In this document: positions 28,687 to 38,485 of the stretch, one piece after another
Layout of the letters: every line of letters starts with the position of its first letter
Position numbering within the stretch: position 1 is the first letter of the stretch
From: Pedobacter sp. Leaf176
GTDB lineage: Bacteria > Bacteroidota > Bacteroidia > Sphingobacteriales > Sphingobacteriaceae
Reading direction: 5' to 3'
DNA length: 64,000 nt
NCBI RefSeq assembly: GCF_001424305.1
Contig: NZ_LMPD01000001.1
Coordinates: 1,074,853-1,138,852, forward strand
The notes under the pieces: generated by a model
Told to the model about the DNA's origin: nothing
What the model saw: the letters and a program-made list of their open reading frames with translations, nothing else
Database searches by the model: none
Position numbers and translations under genes: made by a program

Positions 28687-30024
28687 TTACAAATCACCTA
28701 TCCCATATTCTTCTATTTTCCTGTAAAGCGTAGTCAGGCCGATGCCCAATAACCTGGAAGTTTCTGTCTTATTTCCTTTAGTATGGATTAAAACTTTTTG
28801 GATGTGTTGTTTTTCTATGTCCTGCAAATTATAACTGTTTTCTACTGGTGAGGATTCAAAAAATTCAACAGGTAATGCGCTGGTATTTAAGGTATCACCA
28901 TCAGACAAAATTACAAGCCTCTCGATAACATTCTTAAGTTCACGGATATTTCCTTTCCAGTTATGTTTCTCAAAAAGCTGTAAAATTTTATCATCCAGTC
29001 TTAGCGCAGGGTGGTTAACTTTAAGCGAAAATTCGTTTAAATAATAGCTGGCCAAGGCTGGAATATCGCCTTTTCTTTCCCGTAACGGTGGTAGTATTAT
29101 CGTAAATACCGATAGGCGATAATATAAATCGGAACGGAATTTTCCTGTCGCGGCATCATTTTTCAAATCTTTATTGGTTGCTGCTAAAATGCGGACATTC
29201 ACTTGATTCGTGCGTGTGTCGCCGACTTTAATGAAGCTCTGGTTTTCTAAAACACGCAAAAGTTTGGCCTGTAAATCCAGGTTCATTTCACCGATTTCAT
29301 CTAAAAACAAGGTGCCGCCGTTAGCCTCTTCAAGTAAGCCCTTTTTGTCTTTATTTGCGCCTGTAAATGCGCCGGCTTTGTAACCGAATAATTCACTTTC
29401 TAATAAATCCGGACTAAAACCACTGCAATTTAAGGCAACAAAAGGCTTCATCGCCCTGGGGCTTTCGTAGTGAATGGATTGTGCAAAAACTTCCTTTCCT
29501 GTTCCGGTTTCGCCTAAAAGCAGCACGGTTGTATCGGTTTTACTCACTCTTTTCGCTAAATCTATGGCTTCTTTTAAAGCCTTTGATTTTCCGATAATGG
29601 AACTAAAGCTGTGTTTGGACGAAACCTTATTTTCCAGTTCAAAAACCCGCTGCTGAAGATTTGCTTGATCCATCGCCTTGTAAAGCAAAGGAATAATTTT
29701 ATCGTTATCATCACCTTTAACCAGGTAATCAAAAGCACCGTTTTTTATGGCCAATACACCATCTGAAATGGTTCCATAAGCAGTTAGGTTTATAACTTCA
29801 ACAAATGGTTTTAGCGCTTTGATGTCCTTAACCAAGGCAACACCATTAACATCGGGCAATTTTACATCACTGATTACAAGGCTTACCTCATTCGTTTTGA
29901 GTAATTTGATGCCCTCTTTTCCAGTATTTGCCTGCAAGGTTTTAAAGCCCTCCAGTTCAATAATTCTGGAAAGTAAACTACAGATTTTCTTTTCATCATC
30001 AATGATGAGGACAATGCCATTCAT
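28687..30024 (-). CDS. Sigma54-dependent response regulator (NtrC family), probable kdp regulator
   Basis: 445 residues: receiver (1-120) with D9/D10 and phospho-acceptor D53 in ISDVKLPD; AAA+ domain (about 140-370) with GETGTGKE, the sigma54-contact motif GAFTGA and DEIGEMN; Fis-type HTH at the C-terminus (ETSRLLGIGLTTLYRKI). In Enterobacteria the kdp regulator KdpE is an OmpR-type protein; none is present here. Inference: this protein, with the kinase at 16158-17897, controls kdp through the sigma54-like site at 26140-26156. It is divergent from the PIG-L gene. Confidence 0.9.
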   Translation of the reverse strand: MNGIVLIIDDEKKICSLLSRIIELEGFKTLQANTGKEGIKLLKTNEVSLVISDVKLPDVNGVALVKDIKALKPFVEVINLTAYGTISDGVLAIKNGAFDYLVKGDDNDKIIPLLYKAMDQANLQQRVFELENKVSSKHSFSSIIGKSKALKEAIDLAKRVSKTDTTVLLLGETGTGKEVFAQSIHYESPRAMKPFVALNCSGFSPDLLESELFGYKAGAFTGANKDKKGLLEEANGGTLFLDEIGEMNLDLQAKLLRVLENQSFIKVGDTRTNQVNVRILAATNKDLKNDAATGKFRSDLYYRLSVFTIILPPLRERKGDIPALASYYLNEFSLKVNHPALRLDDKILQLFEKHNWKGNIRELKNVIERLVILSDGDTLNTSALPVEFFESSPVENSYNLQDIEKQHIQKVLIHTKGNKTETSRLLGIGLTTLYRKIEEYGIGDL

Positions 30025-30155
30025 AGGTTGAGTTTATGATGCAATATTAAAGATAAAACAGTAATTTGAGCGGATAATAATTCGTACCTTTTTCGTTTCC
30101 TGCGCTTCAAAACAAAAGCATTTTAGCATCTTTGGAGGAACACAAAGCAAATTCT

Positions 30156-32660
30156 ATGTTTAAACGACTAACCATAATATTTTTTTTAGGGTTTTATGCA
30201 ATTTTATGTTCGGCACAACAGGTTCGTCCGTCAAAATCGGCTGAAATATACCGCGAACTTAAAACCCTTAAACACTTACCAAAAGTTTTATACCTCGCTG
30301 CACATCCTGACGACGAAAATACGGGTTTGTTATCCTGGTTAATAAATGAACAGAATGTAGAAACGGCTTACCTTTCTTTAACAAGAGGCGATGGTGGTCA
30401 AAACTTAATTGGTACCGAGCAAGGTGCTGCGCTTGGCCTGATTAGAACACATGAACTCCTGGAAGCAAGAAAGCTGGATGGTGCACAGCAATTTTTTACC
30501 CGTGCCATCGATTTTGGTTTTTCTAAAAATACCAATGATACCTTTAAACAATGGGATGCCGATAGCATCACAGCTGATGTTGTTTGGGCCATACGTAAAT
30601 TTCGACCCGACGTTATTATTTGTCGCTTTCCACCAACTGCTGCTGCAGGCCATGGACAACATGCGGCTTCGGCTGTGGTTGCCGAAAAAGCTTTTAAGCT
30701 GGCTGGTGATAAAACTGCCTTTCCAAATCAACTGAATTATGTTGATGTGTGGCAGCCTAAACGACTATTGTGGAATACCTTCCGGTTTGGGTCAGTTAAT
30801 ACAACAGCTGAAAACCAATTCAAGGTTACCGTTGGTCAATATGATGCACAATTGGGAATGGGCTATGGTGAACTCGCAGGGTTAAGTAGAAGTTTGCACA
30901 AAAGCCAGGGTGCAGGTACACAATCTGTAGCCGGGATCAGAACGGAATATTTTACGCATGTATTTGGCGAACAAGCGAAAACCGGACTTTTTGATGGATT
31001 ATTTAAAACCTGGACGGCAAAAGGTAATGGCAATATCGATAGTTCCCTGGATAAAATTATTTCCGCTTTCAACTTTAATAATCCCGAAACGAGTTTGCCT
31101 GCATTGCTTGTTCTGCGAAAAGAGTTTATGGCACTAAAAAACGCAAACCTGAAAAAAGATAAAATTGCTGCGCTGGATAAAATCATTTTAAGTTGTGCTG
31201 GTTTCATGGGCGAGGTGGTTACCAATCAGGCTGAAGCTGTTGCAGGAGATAATTACAATTTCAGATTGAATCTGATTTCAAGAGCTACGAATCCCGTTGT
31301 TTTGGAGAAGGTAAAGTGGCTAGATCAGTCAGAGAATTTAAACAGAAAACTTTCGGGCGATTCTCTGATTACCATAGAACATAAAATTCAGATTCCGGAT
31401 GATGCCGCACTCACAGAACCTTACTGGCTGGCAAAACCTGCAAAAAATGCAGCGACTTTTTCTGTTGCAAATGATACTTTAATTGGTTTGCCAGAGGCAG
31501 AATCGTTACTGAATGTTTTGCTGACTTTAAAAATCGGTGCGGAAATGTTTCAGGTTAAGCTGCCTTTATCTTTTAAGAAATTAGATCCGGTACGTGGCGA
31601 TGTGGTTGAGGCCCTGCGCATTGTTCCGGCGCTGGAACTGAAATTTACGCAGCCACTTTACCTGGTTAAGGAGAACGAAGATTTACGGCTTAGCTTAAAT
31701 TTGAAAGTCAATTCAAACAAGCAATATAATAATGGTCAGTTAAACCTGCTGTATAACGGACAACGCCTGGGTGGTGCAGATCGGGTTTCCGTAACGGCTA
31801 AAGATGTTACCATCGACTACATTATTCCGAAAGCTAAATTGTCCGAAATAAATTCTAATCGCTTGCAACTGGATGCTGATTATGTGGTTGATGGCAAAAC
31901 CTACAATAAAAAACAGGTATTGATTCAGTACCCACATTTACCTTCCCTACAATATTTTGCACCTGCAACAGCGATTTTAATGAAAGGCGAAATTCTGGCA
32001 AAGGTCAAAAAAGTTGGTTACATTGAGGGTGCCGGCGATTTCATACCCGACTTTTTGCGTATTGCCGGCATTCAGGTCGATGTTTTAAAGGACGAGGATT
32101 TTTACGGGCATGCGGATGAGTCAGGCGCAAACGGCGGTGGGAATAAGTTATCACAATATGATGCAATCGTACTGGGTGTTCGTGCAAACAATACAGAAAA
32201 GAAACTCGGCCGCTGGATGCCATTTTTATGGACCTATGTTAAGGCAGGAGGTAATTTAGTTATGCAATACAATACCAATCAGGATGCTACGGTTAATAAA
32301 TTGGGCATGTATGATTTTAGCATTGCGAATAAACGTGTTACCGAAGAAAATGCAGAATTAAAATTCTTGAAACCAGGGCATAAATTGTTAAACTTTCCGA
32401 ATAAAATTACGGCCGAAGATTTTAAAGGCTGGGTACAGGAACGTGGTGCTTATTTTCCAGATAAATGGGATTCAGCATACGAAGCACTATTTGAAATGCA
32501 CGATACCGATGAAGAACCTTTGCAAGGCTCAACATTATATGCCAAATATGGTAAAGGCAATTTCATTTACACACCATTAGCATTTTTCAGGCAGTTGCCT
32601 GCCGGAAATGTTGGTGCAGCACGTTTGTTTTTGAACTTTTTATCAGCACAGCAAAATTGA
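30156..32660 (+). CDS. Exported PIG-L family deacetylase with large C-terminal extension
   Basis: 834 residues from ATG 30156, with a signal peptide (MFKRLTIIFFLGFYAILCSA). Residues about 40-230 form the LmbE/PIG-L zinc deacetylase domain with AHPDDEN and the downstream GHGQHAAS. The remaining 600 residues contain beta-rich regions and a final flavodoxin/ThuA-like segment (DAIVLGVRANN; WMPFLWTYVKAGGNLVMQYN). It probably deacetylates an N-acetyl sugar or related amide in the periplasm; substrate unknown. Confidence 0.87.
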   Translation: MFKRLTIIFFLGFYAILCSAQQVRPSKSAEIYRELKTLKHLPKVLYLAAHPDDENTGLLSWLINEQNVETAYLSLTRGDGGQNLIGTEQGAALGLIRTHELLEARKLDGAQQFFTRAIDFGFSKNTNDTFKQWDADSITADVVWAIRKFRPDVIICRFPPTAAAGHGQHAASAVVAEKAFKLAGDKTAFPNQLNYVDVWQPKRLLWNTFRFGSVNTTAENQFKVTVGQYDAQLGMGYGELAGLSRSLHKSQGAGTQSVAGIRTEYFTHVFGEQAKTGLFDGLFKTWTAKGNGNIDSSLDKIISAFNFNNPETSLPALLVLRKEFMALKNANLKKDKIAALDKIILSCAGFMGEVVTNQAEAVAGDNYNFRLNLISRATNPVVLEKVKWLDQSENLNRKLSGDSLITIEHKIQIPDDAALTEPYWLAKPAKNAATFSVANDTLIGLPEAESLLNVLLTLKIGAEMFQVKLPLSFKKLDPVRGDVVEALRIVPALELKFTQPLYLVKENEDLRLSLNLKVNSNKQYNNGQLNLLYNGQRLGGADRVSVTAKDVTIDYIIPKAKLSEINSNRLQLDADYVVDGKTYNKKQVLIQYPHLPSLQYFAPATAILMKGEILAKVKKVGYIEGAGDFIPDFLRIAGIQVDVLKDEDFYGHADESGANGGGNKLSQYDAIVLGVRANNTEKKLGRWMPFLWTYVKAGGNLVMQYNTNQDATVNKLGMYDFSIANKRVTEENAELKFLKPGHKLLNFPNKITAEDFKGWVQERGAYFPDKWDSAYEALFEMHDTDEEPLQGSTLYAKYGKGNFIYTPLAFFRQLPAGNVGAARLFLNFLSAQQN

Positions 32661-32718
32661 TTTAATTGAAACTTATGATGAAATGGATAAATTGTTTTCT
32701 TTTCCTTAAATTTGATAT

Positions 32719-32934
32719 ATGGATACTATGCGAATTGATATACTAAACCCAAAAGCCGCCAGGCTTTTAAGAGAATTGGCAGCCTTAAATCTTATTGCAA
32801 TTCAAGATACCTCTAAAAATGGATTTGTCAATGTACTGAAAAGACTAAGGTCTAAATCAACACCTTCATTTGAGGAAATTACGAAAGAGGTGGAGTTGGT
32901 GAGATCTAAACGATATGCGAAATCAGCGAAGTAG
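32719..32934 (+). CDS. Putative antitoxin of the PIN-family pair
   Basis: 71 residues with PKAARLLRELAALNLIAIQD near the start and a basic C-terminus (VELVRSKRYAKSAK). It overlaps the PIN toxin gene by 20 bases in another frame, a typical toxin-antitoxin layout. Homologues of this short type accompany PIN toxins in Bacteroidota. Confidence 0.7.
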   Translation: MDTMRIDILNPKAARLLRELAALNLIAIQDTSKNGFVNVLKRLRSKSTPSFEEITKEVELVRSKRYAKSAK

Positions 32935-33349
32935 AATAATTCTCGATACAAATCTTTGGATTAGCTTTTTAATTACTAATGATTTCTCTAAACTCGATGA
33001 AATTATATTCTCTAAAAAAAGTATTTTAGTGTTTAGCCAGGAATTATTAGAAGAGTTTTTAGAGGTTGCTAAAAGACCAAAACTCAGGCGGTATTTTAAT
33101 CAGGTAGATTTAGAAGACTTACTTGTAACTATTGATGAATATGGAGAATTTATCAAGGTAAAAACAATACTTAATATTTGTCGTGACGAGAAAGATAACT
33201 TTCTGCTTTCTCTTTGTGTTGATGGAAATGCAGATTTTCTTATTACAGGTGATAAAGACTTGCTTATTCTCAATGAGATCAACCAAACAAAAATCACCAC
33301 CATATCGGCGTTTTTGAACGATAATTTTGAAGATATTTTAGATCATTAG
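32915..33349 (+). CDS. PIN-domain toxin (VapC-like)
   Basis: 144 residues. Acidic residues expected for Mg2+-dependent PIN nucleases are visible: D in IILDTNLWISF near the N-terminus, E residues in EELLEEFLEV, D in CRDEKDNFLLSL and D in ITGDKDLL. Predicted endoribonuclease; the overlapping upstream gene is its likely antitoxin. Confidence 0.85.
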   Translation: MRNQRSRIILDTNLWISFLITNDFSKLDEIIFSKKSILVFSQELLEEFLEVAKRPKLRRYFNQVDLEDLLVTIDEYGEFIKVKTILNICRDEKDNFLLSLCVDGNADFLITGDKDLLILNEINQTKITTISAFLNDNFEDILDH

Positions 33350-33390
33350 CGTAGCGAGTCATATCTTAAATTTATTTTAACGCCGACATA

Positions 33391-33495
33391 ATGAACAAAC
33401 AACTTAAAAACTGGAATACCTGGTACATATTACTCGCACTGGCCCTGGTATTTCAGATCATATTCTATTATTTGTTTACTAAATTCTGGGCATGA
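33391..33495 (+). CDS. 34-residue membrane microprotein translationally coupled to the symporter
   Basis: MNKQLKNWNTW, then a hydrophobic helix YILLALALVFQIIFYYLF and TKFWA. Its TGA overlaps the symporter ATG in an ATGA junction at 33492-33495, indicating coupled translation. Some sodium:solute symporters work with small membrane partners encoded just upstream; whether this 34-residue single-span peptide is such a partner is untested. I know no named family for it. Confidence 0.7.
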   Translation: MNKQLKNWNTWYILLALALVFQIIFYYLFTKFWA

Positions 33496-35183
33496 GTAAT
33501 ATCGACTGGATAGTACTTATTTTTACCCTGTTCGCTGTTGTTGTTTATGGTATATTCATCGGCCGTGGACAAAAAAGTAACGAATCTTACTTAAAGGCTG
33601 ATAACAAAATGCCCTGGTACATTGTGCTTTTGGGCATTATGGCCACACAGGCAAGCGCCATCACCTTTCTTTCGGCACCGGGCCAGGCATACACCGATGG
33701 CATGCGTTTCGTTCAGTATTATTTTGGCTTGCCACTGGCGATGATTGTTATCTGCATTACTTTTATCCCTATTTTTCAGCGCCTGAATGTTTACACTGCT
33801 TATGAGTATTTGGAAAACCGTTTTGACAAAAAAACAAGGGTTCTTACTTCTCTGCTTTTTCTTTTTTCCAGAGGGCTTTCAACTGGGATTAGCATATATG
33901 CGCCAAGTATAATCTTATCAAGCGTTTTAAACTGGAACATCTATTTAACCAATGTTCTTACAGGCGGTATTCTTTTAATTTATACTTATGTAGGCGGTGC
34001 AAAGGCTATTGCGCATACCCAGAAATTACAGTTTCTGATTATTCTTGGAACCATGGCTTTCGCAGGTTATCTGCTGGTTCAGAACATGCCAGATGGCATT
34101 GGTTTTAAAGATGCGCTTTACCTCGCCGGAAAGTCTGGAAAGTTAAATGTAATTACAACAGAATTCGATTGGAAAGATAAATACAACATCTGGAGTGGAT
34201 TAATCGGCGGTTTTTTCCTTGCGCTTTCTTATTTCGGCACCGATCAAAGCCAGGTAGGACGGTACATCACTGCAAAAGACAATACCAATGCGAAAATGGG
34301 TTTGCTGCTAAACGGATTGGTTAAAATTCCAATGCAGTTTGCCATTCTGTTAATCGGAGCATTGCTTTTTGCATTCTTCTCTTTAAAACCAGCACCGATT
34401 TATTTTAATGAACGCTCTTACCAATACCTGAAGGAGACCAGTCCGGACAAAGCAGCGGTTTTTGAGCAGGAACACAATGCTTTGCAAAAGCAGTTTAGTG
34501 CTGAATCAAAAGAAATTCTGGCTCAAAAGGATAGTAAATCTCCCAGACTTGACCAGACAGTCGAAGCTTTCAAAAAAACGCAAGTTCAGGTGAAAGATTT
34601 GCACGGCAGGGTAGAAGAGGCCATCAATAATTCAAATTATAACGCCGAGAAGACAGATACCAATTACATCTTCCTTTATTTTGTAAAGAACACGCTTCCA
34701 ATGGGCATGGTTGGTTTGCTATTTGCTGTAATTTTTTTGGCAAGCTGGGGATCGATATCCGCTGCACTAAATTCTCTGGCCGCTTGTTCATTAAAAGATA
34801 TCCATTTGATATTTGCAAAGGATAAACCAGACGAAGAAACGGAATTGAAATACAGCCGGCTGCATACACTTGCCTGGGGTATTTTCTCGATAGCGGTCGC
34901 TATGTTTGCCACCCAGATGGGCTCATTAATTGAAGCCGTTAATGTTTTAGGTTCCCTATTCTACGGGCCAATATTAGGCATTTTCCTGGTTGCATTTTAC
35001 TATAAGAAAATTGATGGGCCAAATGTTTTTATTTCTGCCATCTTATCAGAAATTGCGGTTATTGCCGTTTATAAGCTCGATATCGTTTCTTTCCTGTGGC
35101 TCAATGTTATCGGGGCAGCGGCGGTGATTCTATTTTCGGCACTCGGTTTATTGTTTTATAAGCCGAAAGCATTAAATTCGTAA
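33492..35183 (+). CDS. Sodium:solute symporter (SSS family)
   Basis: 563 residues with about 13 hydrophobic spans and SSS landmarks: GIMATQASAITFLSAPGQAY in the first helices, GGAKAIAHTQKLQ, and SYFGTDQSQVGRYITAKD. A hydrophilic, helix-prone insertion of roughly 90 residues (about 298-388) separates two late spans, a trait of some Bacteroidota members. Substrate unknown (sugars, sialic acid or other organic acids are possible). Coupled to the preceding microprotein; DUF2911 gene follows after 28 bases. Confidence 0.9.
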   Translation: MSNIDWIVLIFTLFAVVVYGIFIGRGQKSNESYLKADNKMPWYIVLLGIMATQASAITFLSAPGQAYTDGMRFVQYYFGLPLAMIVICITFIPIFQRLNVYTAYEYLENRFDKKTRVLTSLLFLFSRGLSTGISIYAPSIILSSVLNWNIYLTNVLTGGILLIYTYVGGAKAIAHTQKLQFLIILGTMAFAGYLLVQNMPDGIGFKDALYLAGKSGKLNVITTEFDWKDKYNIWSGLIGGFFLALSYFGTDQSQVGRYITAKDNTNAKMGLLLNGLVKIPMQFAILLIGALLFAFFSLKPAPIYFNERSYQYLKETSPDKAAVFEQEHNALQKQFSAESKEILAQKDSKSPRLDQTVEAFKKTQVQVKDLHGRVEEAINNSNYNAEKTDTNYIFLYFVKNTLPMGMVGLLFAVIFLASWGSISAALNSLAACSLKDIHLIFAKDKPDEETELKYSRLHTLAWGIFSIAVAMFATQMGSLIEAVNVLGSLFYGPILGIFLVAFYYKKIDGPNVFISAILSEIAVIAVYKLDIVSFLWLNVIGAAAVILFSALGLLFYKPKALNS

Positions 35184-35211
35184 CGAAAACAACAACAAAT
35201 AAAATAATACT

Positions 35212-35730
35212 ATGAAAACGATGATTAAATCTATTACCCTGCTATTCGCAGCAATAACCATTTCTGTAAGCGCGATTGCTCAGGATGCAAAAAAACCTGC
35301 CAGCCCGGCGGCTACGGCAACTGGTAAAGTTAAAGGTGCAACAATTACAATTGCTTACAGCAGTCCGTCAGTAAAAGGGCGCAAAATCTGGGGCGGTTTG
35401 GAAGCCTACGACAAAGTTTGGCGTGCAGGTGCAAATGAAGCTACTACATTCGAAACAGATAAAGACATTATGGTTCAGGGTAAAGCACTGGCAGCAGGCA
35501 AATACAGCTTTTTCTTAATCCCGAAGGAAAGCGGAACCTGGACAGCAATTTTTAACAAAGAACCTAAACAATGGGGTGCCTATAAATATGAGGAATCTAA
35601 AGACGCTTTACGCGTTGATGTAAAAGTTGTTCCATTAAAGGCCACACAGGAAACCCTGGTTTATAAAATTACAAAAAGCGGTTTCACGATGAACTGGGAT
35701 AAAATATCTGTACCGGTTGCAATAAAATAA
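35212..35730 (+). CDS. DUF2911 exported protein
   Basis: 172 residues with a signal peptide ([20 protein letters not shown], cleaved near AIAQ). The mature part matches DUF2911: [36 protein letters not shown] and GKYSFFLIP. Periplasmic, function unknown. A strong terminator follows. Confidence 0.88.
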   Translation: MKTMIKSITLLFAAITISVSAIAQDAKKPASPAATATGKVKGATITIAYSSPSVKGRKIWGGLEAYDKVWRAGANEATTFETDKDIMVQGKALAAGKYSFFLIPKESGTWTAIFNKEPKQWGAYKYEESKDALRVDVKVVPLKATQETLVYKITKSGFTMNWDKISVPVAIK

Positions 35731-35751
35731 TTGTTGGGCCACCCGATAAGA

Positions 35752-35779
35752 AGCCACGATGACAATCGTGGTTTTTTTT
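35752..35779 (+). terminator. Terminator after the DUF2911 gene
   Basis: CCACGAT-GACA-ATCGTGG (35754-35771) followed by eight T. Confidence 0.88.
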
Positions 35780-35844
35780 ATTTAATTTAAAATACACTTT
35801 ACAAATGAAAGGTAACGCCGTAACTTTAAATAAAAATTAAAATT

Positions 35845-36186
35845 ATGGAAAATATAAGTTTACAAGCCGAATACGATAAGTATTATGAACTAGCCAAAAA
35901 ATGGCGTCAATTAGAGTCAGAACATAATAAAATAACTGTTCCTGACCATTCTGCCTCTCAATATATTGTAACCAGCTCCGCTGATGTTGTAATAAATGCA
36001 GAATTGCTCAAGACAGATCTAGCGAATAAAGTAGAAGCGATAAAAACACAGGTTGACAGTCAGTCTGCATTATTAAATACATACTTGCAGATAGTAGGTA
36101 CAAAGGTTGTAGCTTATAATGAGGAAACCCAGCGTGACGTGATGCTTTGGAGTGAAAATGATAAGTTTAATTTCGAATTTAAGTAG
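35845..36186 (+). CDS. Hypothetical protein, 113 residues
   Basis: Soluble, mostly helical small protein (MENISLQAEYDKYYELAKKW; later SQSALLNTYLQIVGTKVVAY) with no signal peptide and no motif I recognise. It stands between two terminators, so it is its own transcription unit, which supports it being a real gene. Confidence 0.65.
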   Translation: MENISLQAEYDKYYELAKKWRQLESEHNKITVPDHSASQYIVTSSADVVINAELLKTDLANKVEAIKTQVDSQSALLNTYLQIVGTKVVAYNEETQRDVMLWSENDKFNFEFK

Positions 36187-36191
36187 TTTTA

Positions 36192-36213
36192 TAAAGCCCC
36201 AGACGGGGCTTTA
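36192..36213 (+). terminator. Terminator after the 113-residue gene
   Basis: TAAAGCCCC-AGAC-GGGGCTTTA, a perfect 9-bp stem, six bases after the stop codon. Confidence 0.82.
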
Positions 36214-36317
36214 TTTGTCTTGGCTTTTTGTTTGTTAAGAGCATGAAACATAACCTTAATTTAATCTTGAATTATATAATTTAGCTGCTTCTTCTTATCA
36301 AACCATAAATTTATCCG

Positions 36318-38393
36318 TTGAAAAAAATATTTATTTTCTGCTTATTACTTTCTTGCTTAAACGTTTTATCGCAAAACAAAGCAACTATTTTTTCTGTCAG
36401 GAATACAAAGCCTGTCGATTTGGTTAATGTGTTTTTGGGTTCGTCGGCCGATCACGGACAAATGTCGCCGGCTGCATCCTATCCTTTCAGTATGTTGAGT
36501 ATTGGTCCGCAAACTTATCCCAAAACGCATACAGGTTACGAGTACTTAGCCAAAAAGTTTTTAGGATTTACACATAATCGTTTCGAAGGTGTGGGCTGCC
36601 AGGGCTCGGGCGGAAACATTTTAATCAAGCCTTTTTTAGGTAGCGACCCTTCCAAATCTGAATTGCTGAAAGTGTCGGAAAAAGCAAATCCCGGGTTTTA
36701 TGAAGTTGGTTTTGAGAATAAGATTAAAGCGAAGTTAGCCGTGTTAGGCAATGCAGGAAAACACAACTATCAATTTCCTAAAGGAGAAAAGGGTTTTTAC
36801 CTGGATTTAAGTTATGCTTTTAACGGTGCTTTTGTAGCAGAAGAGCATGAGGTTAATGGCAAAGCCGTTAGCGGATGGATTATCTCAAAAACAACTTGTG
36901 GTGTAGGTAAGTACAAGATATTTTATTACCTGGAAGCGGGTAATTCTAACTGGAAAGACGAAGGAAATCATAAGCTGATTGCAAAAAATGGCCATGCTAC
37001 AACACAAGAGGAGATAAATATTGCTTTTTCTTCGGTAAGTGTTCATGCCGCTAAAGCCAACATTATTAAATCTTCATTCGAACAGATAAAAAATCAAAGC
37101 AGTACCGATTGGAACAATCATTTAAGTAAAATTGCCGTAGAAGGCGATATGGAAAGTGCGAAGTTATTTTATTCGCTGTTATACCGTACCATGCAGTCGC
37201 CCTATGTCATTTCAGAAAAAGACGGACAGTACAGGAATACTAAAGGTGATGTTCAAAGTGACAAAGAAGTCAGGTATAATGGTTGGGCCATTTGGGATAA
37301 TTACCGCACACAACTACCACTCTTATCATTAATTACACCTGAACGTTTTCAGGGCATGACCAATTCCATTGCTGATTTATACATTTCAGGTAAGAAGGAT
37401 TATGCTACTCAAACCGAGCCTTCGAATACCGTCAGAACAGAACATGCAATTGTCGTTTTATTAGACGCTTATCGCAAGGGTTATAAGGTTGATTTCAATA
37501 AAATTATAGATTCCTTAACGAAGGAGGTAAACGGTCTGGATTATAAATCGCCCGACAAAGCCCTGGAATCAAGTTACGACAACTGGGCATTATCCGAAAT
37601 TTACAAAATTCTTAAAAACAAGGAAAAATCAGATTTCTATTTAAATAAAGCCCTGGAATATAAAGTCTATTGGAATAAAGACTTTAAGGATATGACAAGG
37701 CCGGATGTAGACCGGATGCAGGCCCGGGGTTTATATCAGGGTACAATATGGCAATACAGGTGGTTTGTTCCATATGACGTCAAGGGTTTAATTGCATTAG
37801 ACGGCGGAGAAGAAGCTTACCTTGCAAAACTGGATGAGTTCTTTGATAAAGATCTATACAATCACGCCAATGAACCGGATTTGCAAGTTCCGTTGATGTA
37901 TAATGTAACCAGGCAAGGTTATAAATCGCAATATTGGATGCATCAATTGGCTGCCGATACGGTAATCCAGAATTATTTTAATGACAACAGTCGGGGAATA
38001 GGCAGTTACATAGGCAAAATTTATCGGAATCAGCCCCACGCTTATTTGCGTACTATGGATGATGATGCGGGCGCAATGAGTGCTTGGTATATTTTCGCAG
38101 CAACTGGTTTTTCTCCCGCTTGTGTAGGCTGGCCGGTTTATTATTTAAACGTCCCGTTGTTTGCTTCCGTTACTTATAGTTTGCCAAAAGGTAAATCCTT
38201 TGTAATTAAAACTGAAAATTTCAGTCTGAAAAATAAGTATATCAAGTCCGTCACATTAAATGGAAAGGCCTTTAAAAAAAATTACATCACTCAGGATGAT
38301 ATTCTGGCTGGTGGTGTATTAAAGATTGAAGCTTCAGCTACACCGGTAAAACTTTCTGACACAGAGAACTGGATTTCCGCATTAGAACCCTGA
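36318..38393 (+). CDS. Glycoside hydrolase family 92 with Gln at the catalytic-acid position (candidate mannosyl-phosphate hydrolase)
   Basis: 691 residues with a signal peptide (MKKIFIFCLLLSCLNVLS), so the TTG at 36318 is the start. GH92 signatures: SYPFSMLSIGPQ, THNRFEGVGC, IWDNYRTQLPLL, WQYRWFVPYDVKGL and MDDDAGAMSAWYIFAATGFSP. The Asp pair expected to act as base is kept (D581, D583). In most GH92 alpha-mannosidases the acid Glu lies in TEGNAWQY; here the aligned segment is YQGTIWQY with Gln474. GH92 enzymes that release mannose from mannosyl phosphodiesters are reported to have Gln there. It precedes an ECF sigma/FecR/SusCD set by 500 bases. Confidence 0.9.
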   Translation: MKKIFIFCLLLSCLNVLSQNKATIFSVRNTKPVDLVNVFLGSSADHGQMSPAASYPFSMLSIGPQTYPKTHTGYEYLAKKFLGFTHNRFEGVGCQGSGGNILIKPFLGSDPSKSELLKVSEKANPGFYEVGFENKIKAKLAVLGNAGKHNYQFPKGEKGFYLDLSYAFNGAFVAEEHEVNGKAVSGWIISKTTCGVGKYKIFYYLEAGNSNWKDEGNHKLIAKNGHATTQEEINIAFSSVSVHAAKANIIKSSFEQIKNQSSTDWNNHLSKIAVEGDMESAKLFYSLLYRTMQSPYVISEKDGQYRNTKGDVQSDKEVRYNGWAIWDNYRTQLPLLSLITPERFQGMTNSIADLYISGKKDYATQTEPSNTVRTEHAIVVLLDAYRKGYKVDFNKIIDSLTKEVNGLDYKSPDKALESSYDNWALSEIYKILKNKEKSDFYLNKALEYKVYWNKDFKDMTRPDVDRMQARGLYQGTIWQYRWFVPYDVKGLIALDGGEEAYLAKLDEFFDKDLYNHANEPDLQVPLMYNVTRQGYKSQYWMHQLAADTVIQNYFNDNSRGIGSYIGKIYRNQPHAYLRTMDDDAGAMSAWYIFAATGFSPACVGWPVYYLNVPLFASVTYSLPKGKSFVIKTENFSLKNKYIKSVTLNGKAFKKNYITQDDILAGGVLKIEASATPVKLSDTENWISALEP

Positions 38394-38485
38394 TTGTTAA
38401 ATTTAGGTCAAATACAATTTTCTTTTCAGTAGCAAAAAACTTTTTTTATCGGCCAGTGTTGTTTGCTATATAAAAAGATATAACA

